A DNA stretch of 64,000 bases from Garcia nutans (taxonomy: Eukaryota > Streptophyta > Magnoliopsida > Malpighiales > Euphorbiaceae): contig CANTUV010000007.1 in NCBI GenBank assembly GCA_947685225.1, positions 19,550,501-19,614,500 on the forward strand, read 5' to 3'. Position 1 is the first letter of the stretch; every line of letters starts with the position of its first letter. The translations under genes and the position numbers were made by a program. Below, in pieces: positions 33,330 through 44,010 of the stretch. The notes beneath the pieces are model-generated. The model was not told where the DNA came from and searched no databases. It was given only the letters and a program-made list of their open reading frames with translations.

Positions 33330-35071
33330 TGTGAGCAGGGATTTTTGCCCCCACTCCCATATGGAATGATTCTTGTGACTTTGAAACTATTAGGCTCATG
33401 GCTTTAGAAAACATGAGCCTAAACTTGGAGAAAATGAAGTCACCACCCAGATAGGCTGAAAAAAAAAAGAAAGGAGTGGATGACTTGATTTCTAAGGAAT
33501 CCTCAACCCCCTATTCAGTCCATAAAGTTGGGTACGCGTGGGGAAGGTGAGAATGACTCAGCACCACCACACTGCTCGGTTCATTAGAACCGGTCTCCTT
33601 TTCATGTCTTAATATTATAAAATTCTTAAATATAATGATATTATCCCTACTGCATGCAATTTATTAATAAAATAGATTTATTCATAAAACAAGATAAAAC
33701 AGCACATTACAAAATAACATGGGTACCCATACTAGATGGACACATAAAGGTGGAAATGTGTCCCTTACAATTGTCCCAAAGTTTTTAAATAAATTGAATT
33801 ACATAAACTAAATAAACAAGGCACCCACACTAGATGGAAACATGCCTTTTACAATTCCCTTTAAAATTATATATAAATTTAAGGGAAAGAGTAAAGCAAG
33901 AAAAAATAATATAACACGTATAAAGATAATTGAATAATTAAAAAGAAGACAAAAAACATCTAAATATTATCCATTAAAGAAATGTAGGGCGTGATGACGA
34001 GGGTCGCACTTACGGCCGTCCCGCTAGCTGGTTAGCGGCCGGGGATCAAGGGGGAATCCACAAATGATCATTCACTGAAAATATATCAATTTATCACATC
34101 TAAATTACTGTAACTTAACCTAACAGGTTATGGATTTATTTTGTAAAAGTAATGAACAACATCATCAAATCATGCTTCACATGAACTATTATTGATTAAA
34201 ACTAAAGGCTATAACCTACTAGAACTAATCTAGACAAAGAAAAATCATATTCAGTATTTAAAATCATCAAAGCATATTATATTTAATTATTTTAGAGTTT
34301 ACCGTCGTGTGTTGGCTCCACCACAATTGAACTTTGCTAATTCATGCTAAGCAAGACCAAGGTAGTGTTTTTACTGCCTTTGCAAGGTTGTTCAAACTGT
34401 GTGATTGATGCTTGTCTTCCTTATTTTCTTTCTTTTCTTTTTTGGCTTTGCTAGGGTTTTTGTTGCTCCTTTCTAAAGTTCAAAAGTCTGACAAAAAGTC
34501 CAAGTCCCCACAAAAAACAAAAGTCCCACAAAAGTCCTTCCTTCAATCTCTAAGTATGTTATTTATAAGCAATTAATCAATAAAAAAAACCTATTCATTA
34601 TTGGATATGGAAAATTTTAAAACTTGTCTGATTTAATAAGGTTTTGGAAAAATTGGCAAGGCCAATTGCACGTGGGCAGGCTGCGAGGACCTTGAGCATG
34701 GGCTGCTAGCACGATCCACGCGCAGGGCGCAGGCGTGGGGCACTAGCATGGGCTAGGCCTTGACCTACAGTGAATTGGCTTGCCAATTCGTGCAGGTTGG
34801 CACGCCGACATGTCGCTCACCAATTCGTCCAATATTTATTATTTTTTTATTATTATTATTAAAAATAAATATTATACTTAAAATAAATATTTATAATTTA
34901 TATTTTTTCTTTTATATATTATATTATTAAAATAAGTAATAAATATAATATTACTAAAATAAATAATAATTATTACAAAAATTATTTCAAACTATTTTAA
35001 ATCTTTAGACTTAACTTAATCACCTTCTAATTAGTGTTAGACTAGACTTGATCAAAAAATAAAGGTCTACA
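33330..35071 (-). repeat. 5' LTR of the outer Tat element
   Basis: On the + strand it runs TGTGAGCAGGG...AAAGGTCTACA, 1742 bp, followed by the target duplication GTCGT. It contains a GC-rich block with a CCGCTA/TAGCGG hairpin (33987-34060), a GC-rich 'gcaggcgtggggc' stretch (34670-34810) and AT-rich low-complexity sequence (34830-34990). Confidence 0.85.
33987..34060 (-). repeat. GC-rich LTR block with CCGCTA hairpin
   Basis: A hairpin CCGCTA-GCTGGT-TAGCGG (34021-34038) lies in a GC-rich island of an otherwise AT-rich LTR. In element orientation it reads CGCTAACCAGCTAGCGGGAC, matching CGCTAACCGGCTAGCGGGAC at 54765-54784 in another Tat LTR. Confidence 0.7.
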
Positions 35072-35118
35072 GTCGTGTTTAGGTTGCATTTAATATTTGT
35101 GTATACATGTTGATACAG

Positions 35119-36047
35119 GGCCTTTTACAAGCTGTGTTGGATATATTGGCTAACACTGAGCACAAATTTTGTGCTTGACACATCCATGCCAACTGTAGTA
35201 AAAAATGGCCTGGTGGAGAGCTAACAAAGAAGTTTTAGATTTGTGCTTGGAGCACATATGAAGTCGAGTTTAAAGATAATTTGAAAAGCTTAGGTGAGAT
35301 TAAATAGAGAGCTACAGAGGATCTTTTACAGTATGGCCCATTCACTTAGTGTAGGGCTTATTTTACTAGTAGGTGTTGTTGTGATTTGTTACATGTGTGA
35401 GACTTACAATGGGACCATAGTAGATGCAAGACACAAGCCAATTGTGGCTATGCTTGATGAGATGAGAGTGTTGTCAATGAATAGGTTAGCAACTATCAAA
35501 ACTAAGATTAATTAGTGGCAATCTGAATGGAGTCCGACAAGTTTACAAAATTTTCAGCATAATAAAAAACTTGCTTTTGGTTGTAGTGTACTTTGTAATG
35601 GGCTAATGGTTGTGGGATAGGAAATGGTGAAGATAGACATTTAGAATTCATAGATAGGAAGTTATGCACCTATAGGGCTTGGGAAATTAGTGGAATTCCT
35701 TTTCCACATGCCAAATGTGCTCTCCACCATGAAAAGGCAGAGCCAATGTGTCAAATATAAAAATGGTACCACAAATAGTCTTACATTGCAACATATAAGC
35801 ATGCCTTACAGCCAATGCCAAGAAGAAACGGGATAAAATGTGATGTATATGAGTAATTGAACCACTAGATGTAGAAAAAATGCCTATAAGACCTAAGAAA
35901 CAAAGGACTAGATTTGCAAATGAGGTGAACAAGAAGATTTTTTGGGAAATTATCAAATAAAGGCTTGAAGATGACCTATAAAAGATGCAACAAAGAAGGA
36001 AACAATGTTAGAAGTTGTGTTGAACCAAAATTCCAATTGCTCCACAG
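35119..36047 (+). pseudogene. MULE transposase, second exon
   Basis: It continues directly from the exon ending at 8065: 'GLLQAVLDIL', then 'KFCA', a stop, 'HIHANCSKKW', 'YEVEFKDNLKSLGEIK', 'IVDARHKPIVAMLDEMRVLS' and 'WQSEWSPTSLQNFQHNK'. A SWIM-type zinc region near 35660-35730 reads 'LCTYRAWEISGIPFPHAKCA'; the family's CxC is CTY here and 'GIPC' is 'GIPF', so the zinc ligands are damaged. Then come 'PIRPKKQRTR' near 35890 and a broken CCHC-like end ('KRCNKEGNNVRSC'). Several stops and at least two frameshifts exist. A GT donor follows at 36048. Confidence 0.85.
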
Positions 36048-36335
36048 GTAATGTGTATCTCTTTTGGTTGATTATTTTGTAATATTTATCTCTTTTGGTT
36101 GATGACTTGTAATATCTCTTTTAGTTGATTATTTTCCAGTAACCCTCATTTGCTGGAGGTGCTATCCTAGCATCTACTAGAAGATAGTCAAGAGTAGCTA
36201 ATCCAAAACCTTCTAGAAGATAGTCAAGAGGAGATGTCCCACCATCAATTCCACATGTAATCCATATATATGTTTTCATTGTATTAGGTATTATATATAA
36301 AATGCTTGGTAGATTATTTGATTGATTTTTTGTAG

Positions 36336-36503
36336 CAACCAACATCTACTCAAGCTTCTGCTCAACCACCTGTAAGGAGACAATCAAAAGGCAAATAGCT
36401 TACCATAACAAGTTCAAGAGTAACAACTAGCAATGAAAGCATGTTTATTGGTTCAGGTGTTTGGGTCTGTGTAGATGAAAGTTCTGGATCATTGACATAC
36501 AAT
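36336..36503 (+). pseudogene. MULE transposase, C-terminal exon
   Basis: An acceptor 'ttttttgtag' ends at 36335 and a GTAAGT donor follows 36503. The translation 'QPTSTQASAQPPVRRQSKGK', a stop, 'LTITSSRVTTSN' and 'GSGVWVCVDESSGSLTYN' fits the Ser/Thr/Gln-rich tail of MULE/plant-mobile proteins. A possible extra exon at 36140-36258 has stops in all frames. Confidence 0.6.
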
Positions 36504-36931
36504 GTAAGTATGTGATTTACATGGATGATAGTTGGGTTAGATAATATTATGATATAGCTAATGATATTATTATCCTTGATTAGAATATGAAGAGGAAATG
36601 CATATAAAGAGGAGAATGATGTTGTATTGTCTTCAATCTGAATGGAGGGGTGCTTACAAATGATATTATTACTCTTGATGTCTAATGTTGTGTATGTTGC
36701 TATGTTAAGTTACATGAACCTATTCAAACACTTGATGTAACCTTCACTGTAATATGTTATAAAATGGAACTTTAATTTATGCATAATCTATATGAAAAGG
36801 GAATGTGTTTGACATGTAAAGTATCCAATAATGTAACAAATCGTAAGTGTGTGACTTCATTTATCATGGATTGTTAATTGTTCTCTTTATTTGCTATGGA
36901 TTAAAAAATTGAAATTTCTGCAGTTTGGTAT
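36504..36931 (+). other. Downstream flank of the MULE pseudogene
   Basis: AT-rich sequence with no credible ORF. It is probably the last intron, last exon and 3' flank of the MULE copy, ending where a Tat LTR remnant starts at 36932. Confidence 0.4.
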
Positions 36932-36981
36932 TGTGAGCAGGGATTTTTGCCCCCATGCCTGGTGGAATGGTTCTTGCGACT
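36932..36981 (-). repeat. 3' LTR terminal remnant
   Basis: Only TGTGAGCAGGGATTTTTGCC and about 30 further bases of the LTR end remain, fused directly to reverse transcriptase sequence at 36982. The LTR remainder, polypurine tract, 3' region, integrase and RNase H have been deleted. Confidence 0.75.
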
Positions 36982-39900
36982 GGCCATCCTTTGATAGGTT
37001 GCTCCAGCATTCTTTAACCCAAAAGGCATTACCCTATAACAAAATATACCCCGTGTAGTAATGAAAGCAGTTTTGGTTTTATCCTCTTAGGCCATTAACA
37101 CTTGGTTGTATCTGAAAAATCCATCCACAAACGAGTGTAGCACCCTAGAGATTGCACTATCAATGAGGACATCTATATGGGGTAAATGAAAATCATCTTT
37201 AGAGAAAGATTTGTTTAAGTCTCTATAATCCACACATACCTCCGTCTTTCTTTGGCACGGGTACTATGTTGGCTAGCCAATCTGGATAATCTATCACTTC
37301 AAGGAACTTTACTTGTATTTGTTTAGTGACCTCTTCTTTAACCAATTCAGCCCATTCAGGTCTTTAACGCCTAAGCTTTTGTTTGACAGGTTTCATGGGG
37401 GTGTAAGTAGGAATAAGATGTTCGACTATGTCTCGATCTATTCCAGGCATATCCTCATAAGACCAAGCAAATACTTCTTCATATTTTCTAAATATTTTTT
37501 CAAATCTCTCTCTCTCATCAGGAGTAAGATTAGATGCTATGCTAATGTTTTAGGATTTTTTATTGTTCCCAAATTTAATGATTGTGTATCAACAGAGTTA
37601 ATATTAAAGATGCTCATGCAGCCACTATTTGAATATATGCAACCATCAGGAGAAACATGACACAACTAAGCAAAATCAGACTTTATTGTATTCATTTTAG
37701 AAAAGAAAACATTATCATCCTCATACAAAGCAGACAAATTAAAATCAAAATCAAAATCATTGTTCTCAAAATCATAAAGCAGAACATCTTCAAACTTTTC
37801 TTCAACCAGGGCAGCAATCTCCTCTAGAGTTTTCTCAGCTCTTAGGATAGCTTCCTTCTTCCTTTTCGGATTGGGCTCCTTATCGGCTAGTAAGGTGAAC
37901 TCTTTCTTCACTTTTTTTTGCTAGTTTGGCAACGTCAGCAATAATTTTAAAACCGGGATCAACTTTCCCATGAACATGATTGGCTCGGGCTTTCCTTGGA
38001 GTGGTCCCATTTTTGGAGCTTTGACAAAGATCTCTTTAAGTGGTGGGAAGCTCATCTTCTCATTTTTCTTTGGCTGGACTTCTTTGTTGGCTTCTTCATA
38101 CCCCAACCCTTTCTTGGAAGTTTGAGTATTAAAATTTGGAAGCTTTGTCACACCGGTCTTGCCCTTTCCAAGACCAACTCCGGGAAGGTAGCTCATGTTC
38201 TTCATCATGTCCAAGACCTTAGAGTTTGCTACTTCATCATCAGAAATTATAGCTACTTGGAAACCATTGAGAGGCCTCTTGACCATTAGAGCATTAACAA
38301 CCTCATTATCTTCGGCCTCAATGACCACTGTCTCATCTCCGTTAGGGAACTTGATCTTTTGATGAAGGGTGGAAGGAACTTCACCGAGAGGATGGAACCA
38401 TGGTCATCCCAAAAGTAGAGCAAAAGTAATAGGTATGTCCAAAACAACAAATTCAATAATAGATTCAATTGGACCAACCTTCATAGCAACTTTGAAAGTT
38501 CCTTCGACATGCCTCTTGGTATTGTCATAAACCCGAATGATTACCTCAGTTGAGCTTAAATCCATCGTTGACATAGCTAGTTTTGGCATAATTTTAAGTG
38601 GACAAACATTTATGGTGGACCCATCATCAACCATCACACATGGAGTCCTTTTTCCTTTGATTACTACTTTGATAAAGAGAGGACATATGTGATCTCTCCC
38701 CTCTTTCGGTAAATCTGCAGCTAAGAAAGATACCATTCCCATATTAACTTCGCTCTTCTTTTGAATATCTTCACATTTCATTATTCCTTCAACTTTTATG
38801 AAGTTAATCAGCTCCTCAGGTGTTATGGAGGTGGAAATTGGCATGCTAGCCAAGGCCTTGGCCATAGTTTCACAATGCTTCTTAGAAGTGGCCGATAAAT
38901 CCCAAATGCTGACACTTGCTTGGGTTCTTTTTAACTGCTTAAGCACAGTGTCATCTTCCTCTTCTTTATTTTCCACTTCGACTTCCTTTTCTTTATTAGC
39001 TTCTACCTCCTTAGGTGGTGGCCTTACATAAGGCTTACAAGATCTAGTGTTCATTACTTCATCTTCTTCGGGCTTGGACAAGGTCCATTCCTCCTTCTTG
39101 GGTACAAGATCATCATCACTATCGCTTGAATCCCAAAACTCATTCACAACACAGATTGCTACTTCTTTACCCACCATAACTTGTTTAAATTTGCTAAATA
39201 CCACTTCTTCCTTGGTTGCTTTTTCATCCACATCTTGGAAAGAAGACACGACAAAACATTCATGCAAACCTCCTCTAATCATGAAAGTTGTTAGTGTTGG
39301 CACTCTATTGAACCTTGGCAATGGGTTGTCTTTGGTGTTTGGCTTGTTGGGCTTGGGAAGCTTCCCATTATCAATCAAATTTTGGATCTCATGCCACAAT
39401 CTCACACATCTATCTGTGTCATGCCCTTGCATTTGATGAAATTGACAAAATGCCTTAGTGTCAAAATTAGGTGGGAGAGGGTTAGGCAAAGGACGAGGAT
39501 TTAAGGGTTGTAACAATCCCTTATTTTGTAGTTTATTGAGGACCCAAGACAGTGGCTTCCCTAATTTTGAAAACTGCCTTCTTTCTCCTTGGCCAATAGC
39601 ATTAACACCAACTACCTTTTACATGCTTTGGTTACCAGACTGGTAGTTTCCTTTCTCGTTCCTTCTTGTTAAAAAGTTCTTCTTCTCTCTTTCCCACTCT
39701 TCAATTTGTAGACCAGCTTGTAAAAGGTCTTTAAAATCTCAAATGAGTGTATGAGACATCCCTTCGCAAAGGCTAGGTAACACTCCTCTCACAATCATTC
39801 TAATTTGATCGAATTCATCAGGCCTTCTCTTGAGCAAAGCAACCTTATTCCTCCATCTTTTCATATAATCCACAAATTCTCATTTGGCCTTTTTCTAATG

Positions 39901-40046
39901 GACTCAACTTCCATTAAGGTAACTTCCATCTCGACATTGTATCCATATTGTTGGAAGAAGGCATTGTATAGCAGATCCCAACTCTTTTGTGTGCCATCAT
40001 CTAAGGTATTGAAAAAATTTTGGATAATAGGGTCTAATGAGAGCAT
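36982..40046 (-). pseudogene. Tat gag (C-part), protease, G-patch module and RT 5' half
   Basis: From right to left: capsid-like gag ('NENLWII', 'FFNTLDDGTQKSWDLLYNAF'); the Cys-His knuckle 'CQFHQMQGHDTDRC' (near 39430); an acidic linker; and retropepsin 'VMVDDGSTINVCPL' (near 38620). Next is a G-patch-like segment 'LPGVGLGKGKTGVTKLPNF' with 'GLGYEE' (38090-38210), then 'EVFAWSYEDMPGIDRDI' (near 37450), the RT start 'DWLANIVPVPKK' (near 37270), and 'MPFGLKNAGATYQR' (36985-37026). It stops before the YVDD catalytic motif. Two longer frames survive (38404-39516, 37921-38328), separated by frameshifts. These motifs identify the Tat/Ogre lineage. Confidence 0.85.
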
Positions 40047-40224
40047 TGTAGACCCTTAATTTTTGACCTAGTCTGGTCCAATATATTTTAATTAGTCCAA
40101 AATAATTTTTGTGTTGTTCAATATATTTTAATTAGTCCAAAATAATTCTTGTGTTGTCCAATAAATTTTAATTAGTCCAAGGCCATTTCGCCCGCAGGAA
40201 AGCCTGCAGGCAATTTTGCCCGCC
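40047..40224 (+). repeat. Solo Tat LTR, left piece
   Basis: The first 178 bases of the LTR, with three local repeats of 'ttaattagtccaaaataatt' and a 'gcccgcagg' segment. It ends in CCGCC, the left target duplication of the element at 40225. Confidence 0.85.
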
Positions 40225-42304
40225 TGTGAGCGAGGATTTTCGCCCCCACTCCCGGTGGAATGGTTCTTGCGACTTCAGCACTGTTTAGGCTCGGGGCCTT
40301 AGAGAACATGGACCTAAGTCCGGAGAAAATGGAGTCGCCACTCGAATGGGCCGGGAAAAAAGAAATGGGTAGATGACTCGATTCCTAAGGAATCCCCAAC
40401 CCTCTAATGGGTTCGAAAAGTTGGTTACGTGTAGGGAAGGTGAGAAATGGCCCAGGACCCCCACAACGCCCGGTTCATTGGAACCGGCCTCCTTTATAGG
40501 TCTTAATATTATAAGATTCTTAAATATAACAACATTATCCATATTACACACAATAAAAAGAAAGCATCAATATATTAAAATTAAAGCAAGGTCCAAGCAA
40601 AACAAATAAATGGACACCCATCCAAAGATGGAAACATGTCCTTGCATCACATGCCTAAATAGGACACCCACCGAAAGGTAGAAACATGTCCTTTACATAG
40701 GTTCTAAAATAGAAAAGAAAATTAAATTACATGATATTTAACTAATGAGGTATCCAACAAGTGGAAACATACCTCTTACAACATTTGGAAATCTAAATAA
40801 ATTGATAAAAGTAAATAATCAATCATCATAAATAAATCATTAAATATCAATAGAAAGTAAACATCCATCCATGATAAATTAAATGAACCAAGCATTGAAC
40901 TTAAATAAATTAAAGAATATAAAATAAATCAAAAGCATAATCATATATAGAATTGAATAAAGCAACTAAAAATCTAAATTATGGCTACTGTGAGTTTTTA
41001 AAGGAATTAAAATAGATTAAGGTTTTATGTTTTAAAAGGTTGATAAAGTTATTTGATTAACTAAATTAATATTTAAATGGTGAAATCATGAAACTAGGAT
41101 TTGGACACTTTAAAATATTAAGTTTTGTGGTGTATGGCTATTCATTGAATTGTTATTTTGAGCTTACTGTGTAAAATTATAAAATTTGTGTTTGTATGAT
41201 TTTTAAAGTTTTAAAGGATTAGGGTTTCGAAAAAATTAGGGTTTAAGGTTTTAAGGGGTTAGGGTTCACTATTTTAGGTTTGGAAGTTACATTAGTGTTT
41301 AGTGTTTTAGAATTAAGGGTTTCGGTGAATGTTTAGGTTTTTTAGAATTTGGAAAAAGCAATTGAAAATTTTATGAAAGTAAACAAATGAATTAAAGTTT
41401 TTATAAATAGAAAAGTTGTTTTTAGGAATTTTTGAAAAGAAACAGAACATAATTTAAGGCTTTTGATAATTTGGAAAGTAAATTAGAGTTTTGGGGTTTT
41501 TGAAGAAATAAAACTAATAGCTTTAAACTTTTGGAAAATAAAGCCATGATTTAAGATTTTTAAACTTTGAGAAAAGGGAATTAGGTTCTGGGATTTTTGA
41601 ATTAAAAGAACACAATTTCATGAATTGAGCTACTGTGAGAAAAAAAAACAAAAAGGATTTAAGAGCTCAAACCTTGATTCATGAATTACACCAAAAAAAA
41701 AATTGCTTCTTGGATGAACAAGGTCAAAGACAAGCTTTTTGCCTTTGAATTGCTTGAATTATTTTTTGGCTCTCTCAAAAAACCAGCTTGATTCAAGGTT
41801 TTCCTTCACAGATTCGGTCTCCACTTTTGCTCCAAGTTTCTGTCCAATTTCTTCCCTATTTCCTCCCCTTTTTTTATGTTGTTTAGTCCATATTTATAGA
41901 AGAATTCTATGGGTAATTCTAATTATTCACGGCATACAATATTCAATAAGAAAAGGAAACCGAAACCTAATTGCATTAGGTTTTAGAAAATTTACGTCGA
42001 AAAAATTTTGCTGGCGAAAAAAAACTGATGCGGAAAAACTGCGCTGGCGAAAAAAAGCTACCGCAGCTGGCTGCAACAGCGCAGGCGAAACGGGCCCGCA
42101 GGCCATTTCACCTGCCAATTTTTTCGTCGCCGATTTTTTTTTTGAATTTTTATTCATTTCACCATTTTTTTACTAAAATAAATATTAAAATTAATACCAT
42201 AAAAATTATTTTGGACTAACTAAAATATATTAGACAACACAAAAATTATTTTGGACTAATTAAAATATATTGGACCGGACTGGGTCAAAAATTAAGGGTC
42301 TACA
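40225..42304 (-). repeat. 3' LTR of the gag-only Tat element
   Basis: On the + strand it runs TGTGAGCGAGG...AAGGGTCTACA, 2080 bp. It aligns along its length with 49177-51311 at a few percent divergence by eye. It lacks about 50 bp (CG-rich, near 51067-51117) present in the other LTR. The TATA box on the - strand lies at about 41893. Confidence 0.9.
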
Positions 42305-42319
42305 GTTTGCCCCCTGCTT
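42305..42319 (-). other. Polypurine tract of the gag-only Tat element
   Basis: The - strand reads AAGCAGGGGGCAAAC directly before the LTR start TGTAGACCC. Similar purine tracts occur upstream at about 44180 and 44260. Confidence 0.8.
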
Positions 42320-42394
42320 GAACGATCTGAGACTTTAGAGAGTGAAAAGCAACAAGACTTAATTTTTGAGATAGTTATTTAAATTTTTTTTTGG

Positions 42395-43032
42395 ATACTT
42401 AGACCCGAGACTGAATTTAATTTGGGTACTTGGACCTAGGATTGGTTTGAATTTGGGTACTTGGACCTGGGATTGGGTACCTAGACCCAAGATTGGGTAT
42501 TCAGACTCGTGATTGGGTACTTGAACCCAAGATTGAATTTGATTTGGGTACTTGGACTCGATATTGATTTGATTTGGGTACTTGGACCCGAGATTGGGTA
42601 CTTGGACCCAAGATTGAATTGAATTTGGGTACTTGGACCCAGGATTGGGTACTTGGACCCGAGATTGATTTGATTTGGGTACTTGGACCCGAGATTGATT
42701 TGATTTGGGTACTTGGACCCGAGATTGGGTACTTGGACCTGAGATTGGGTACTCAGACTCAAGATTGGATTGAATTTTATTTGGGTACTTAGACCCGAGA
42801 ATGGGTGCTTAGACCTGAGATTGGGTACTTGGACCTGAGCTTGAATTGATTTGGGTACTTAGACCCGAGATTGTATTGAATTTGGGTACTTAGACCCATG
42901 ATTGGGTACTTGGACCTGAGATTGATTTGATTTGTGTACTTAGACCCGAGCTTGAATTGGATTTGGGTACTTGTACCCGAAATTGTATACTTGGACCCGA
43001 GATTGGGTACTTGGACCCAAGCTTGGATTGAA
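42395..43032. repeat. Tandem repeat 1: 'gggtacttggacccgagatt' units
   Basis: About 24 units of a 20-bp core (GGGTACTTGGACCCGAGATT and variants) are separated by zero or ten bases of 'gatttgattt'. This gives a mixed 20/30-bp periodicity. Local open frames (42481-42762 -, 42574-42792 +) are by-products of the periodicity. It lies in the 3' untranslated region of the gag-only element. Confidence 0.9.
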
Positions 43033-43175
43033 TTTGGGTTCTGGACCTGAGCTAAGTTCTGGACTTAGAAGAGATTCTAGGTTCTGGACCTAATCAAAAT
43101 TTGGGTTCTGGACCCGAGCTAAGTTCTGGACTTAGAAAAGATTCTAGGTTCTGGACCTAAGGGTAATTTTGGTTC
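43033..43175. repeat. Tandem repeat 2: 'gggttctggacc' units
   Basis: About two copies of a unit near 75 bp contain 'gttctggac(c/t)', 'gagctaagttctggactta' and 'gattctaggttctggaccta'. It is related to the repeats at 8376-8501. Confidence 0.75.
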
Positions 43176-43296
43176 TGGACATGATATTGAATTTAATTTG
43201 GGTGCTTGGACCCGAGACTGAATTTGACTGACCTTTTATCATTTGAGAAGTCTGACTGCTCCGGTTATTTTATACATTGTGGTTTTTCACCCTCAA

Positions 43297-44010
43297 AATG
43301 AATCTTCATCCTTTGAGACTGGGTCTTCACACTTGAAAATGGATCTTCATCCTTTGAATTGGATCTTCATCCTTTGATATCGGGCCTTCACCCTTGAAAA
43401 TGGATCTTTATCTTTTGAGATCGAGTCTTCACCCTTGAAAATGGATCTTCATCCTTTGAGATCGGGTCTTCACCCATGCAAATGGATCTTCATCCTTTGA
43501 GATCAGGTCTTCACCCTTGCAAATGGATCTTCATCCTTAGAGATTGGGTCTTCACCCTTGCAAATGGATCTTCATCCTTGGAGATCGGGTCTTCACCCTT
43601 GCAAATGGATCTTCATCCTTTGAGATTGGGTCTTCACCCTTGCAACTGGATCTTCATCCTTTGAGATCGGGTCTTCACCCTTGTAAGTGGATCTTCATCC
43701 TTTGAGATTGGGTCTTCACCCTTGCAAATGGATCTTCATCCTTTGAGATCAGGTCTTTACCCTTGAAAATGGATCTTCATCCTTTGGAGATTGGGTCTTC
43801 ACCCTTGCAAATAGATCTTCATCCTTTGAGATCAGGCCTTCACCCTTGTAAGTGGATCTTCATCCTTTGAGATTGGGTCTTCACCCTTGCGAGTGGATCT
43901 TATCTTTTGAGATCGGGTCTTCACCCTTGTAAGTGGATCTTCATCCTTTGAGATTGGGCCTTTACCCTTGAAAAATGGATCTTTATCCATTGGAGGTTGA
44001 GTCTTTACCC
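43297..44010. repeat. Tandem repeat 3: 41-bp 'ggatcttcatcctttgagat' units
   Basis: About 17 head-to-tail units of roughly 41 bp alternate 'ggatcttcatcctttgagat' with 'cgggtcttcacccttgcaa'. Individual units differ at a few bases. The open frame at 43476-43664 is a periodic artefact. No spacer variation of the CRISPR type is present. Confidence 0.9.

Larger units (their letters stand above)
8108..35071 (-). mobile_element. Outer Tat/Ogre element inserted in the MULE intron
   Basis: The left end TATGAGCAGGG (expected TGTGAGC) is preceded by GTCAT (8103-8107), and the right end GGTCTACA is followed by GTCGT (35072-35076): a 5-bp target duplication with one mismatch. Surviving parts are a 3' LTR end and 3' tandem repeats (8108-8501), a leader piece (23178-23520), a primer binding site (33311-33328) and a 5' LTR (33330-35071). 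Its gag and pol are missing, apparently lost with a deletion whose left edge is near 13954. Three other elements sit inside it. Confidence 0.75.
8066..35118 (+). other. MULE intron expanded by nested retrotransposons
   Basis: A GTGAGT donor at 8066 and a 'gttgatacag' acceptor ending at 35118 bracket the break between 'SDMQK' and 'GLLQAV', which are adjacent in MULE transposases. Only about 42 bp of original intron remain on the left and about 47 bp on the right. Everything else is the Tat element at 8108-35071 and its nested passengers. Confidence 0.8.

Noticed and set aside
35294..35515. 73-codon + strand frame as a separate small gene
   Set aside because: It is part of the MULE transposase exon read across a frameshift ('IVDARHKPIVAMLDEMRVLS').
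37313..37660. 115-codon + strand frame
   Set aside because: It is the antisense shadow of Tat pol ('EVFAWSYEDMPG' region on the - strand).
40047..42304. A DNA transposon with ~22-bp terminal inverted repeats TGTAGACCCTTAATTTTTGA
   Set aside because: The apparent inverted ends are the start of a + strand LTR and the end of a - strand LTR. The CCGCC/CCGCT duplication shows one inserted into the other.
42481..42792. Repetitive proteins encoded on both strands
   Set aside because: They are by-products of the 20/30-bp tandem repeat; the peptide periodicity follows the DNA period.
43297..44010. Possible CRISPR-like array
   Set aside because: Units are head-to-tail without unique spacers, the context is a plant retrotransposon, and neighbours carry no cas genes.
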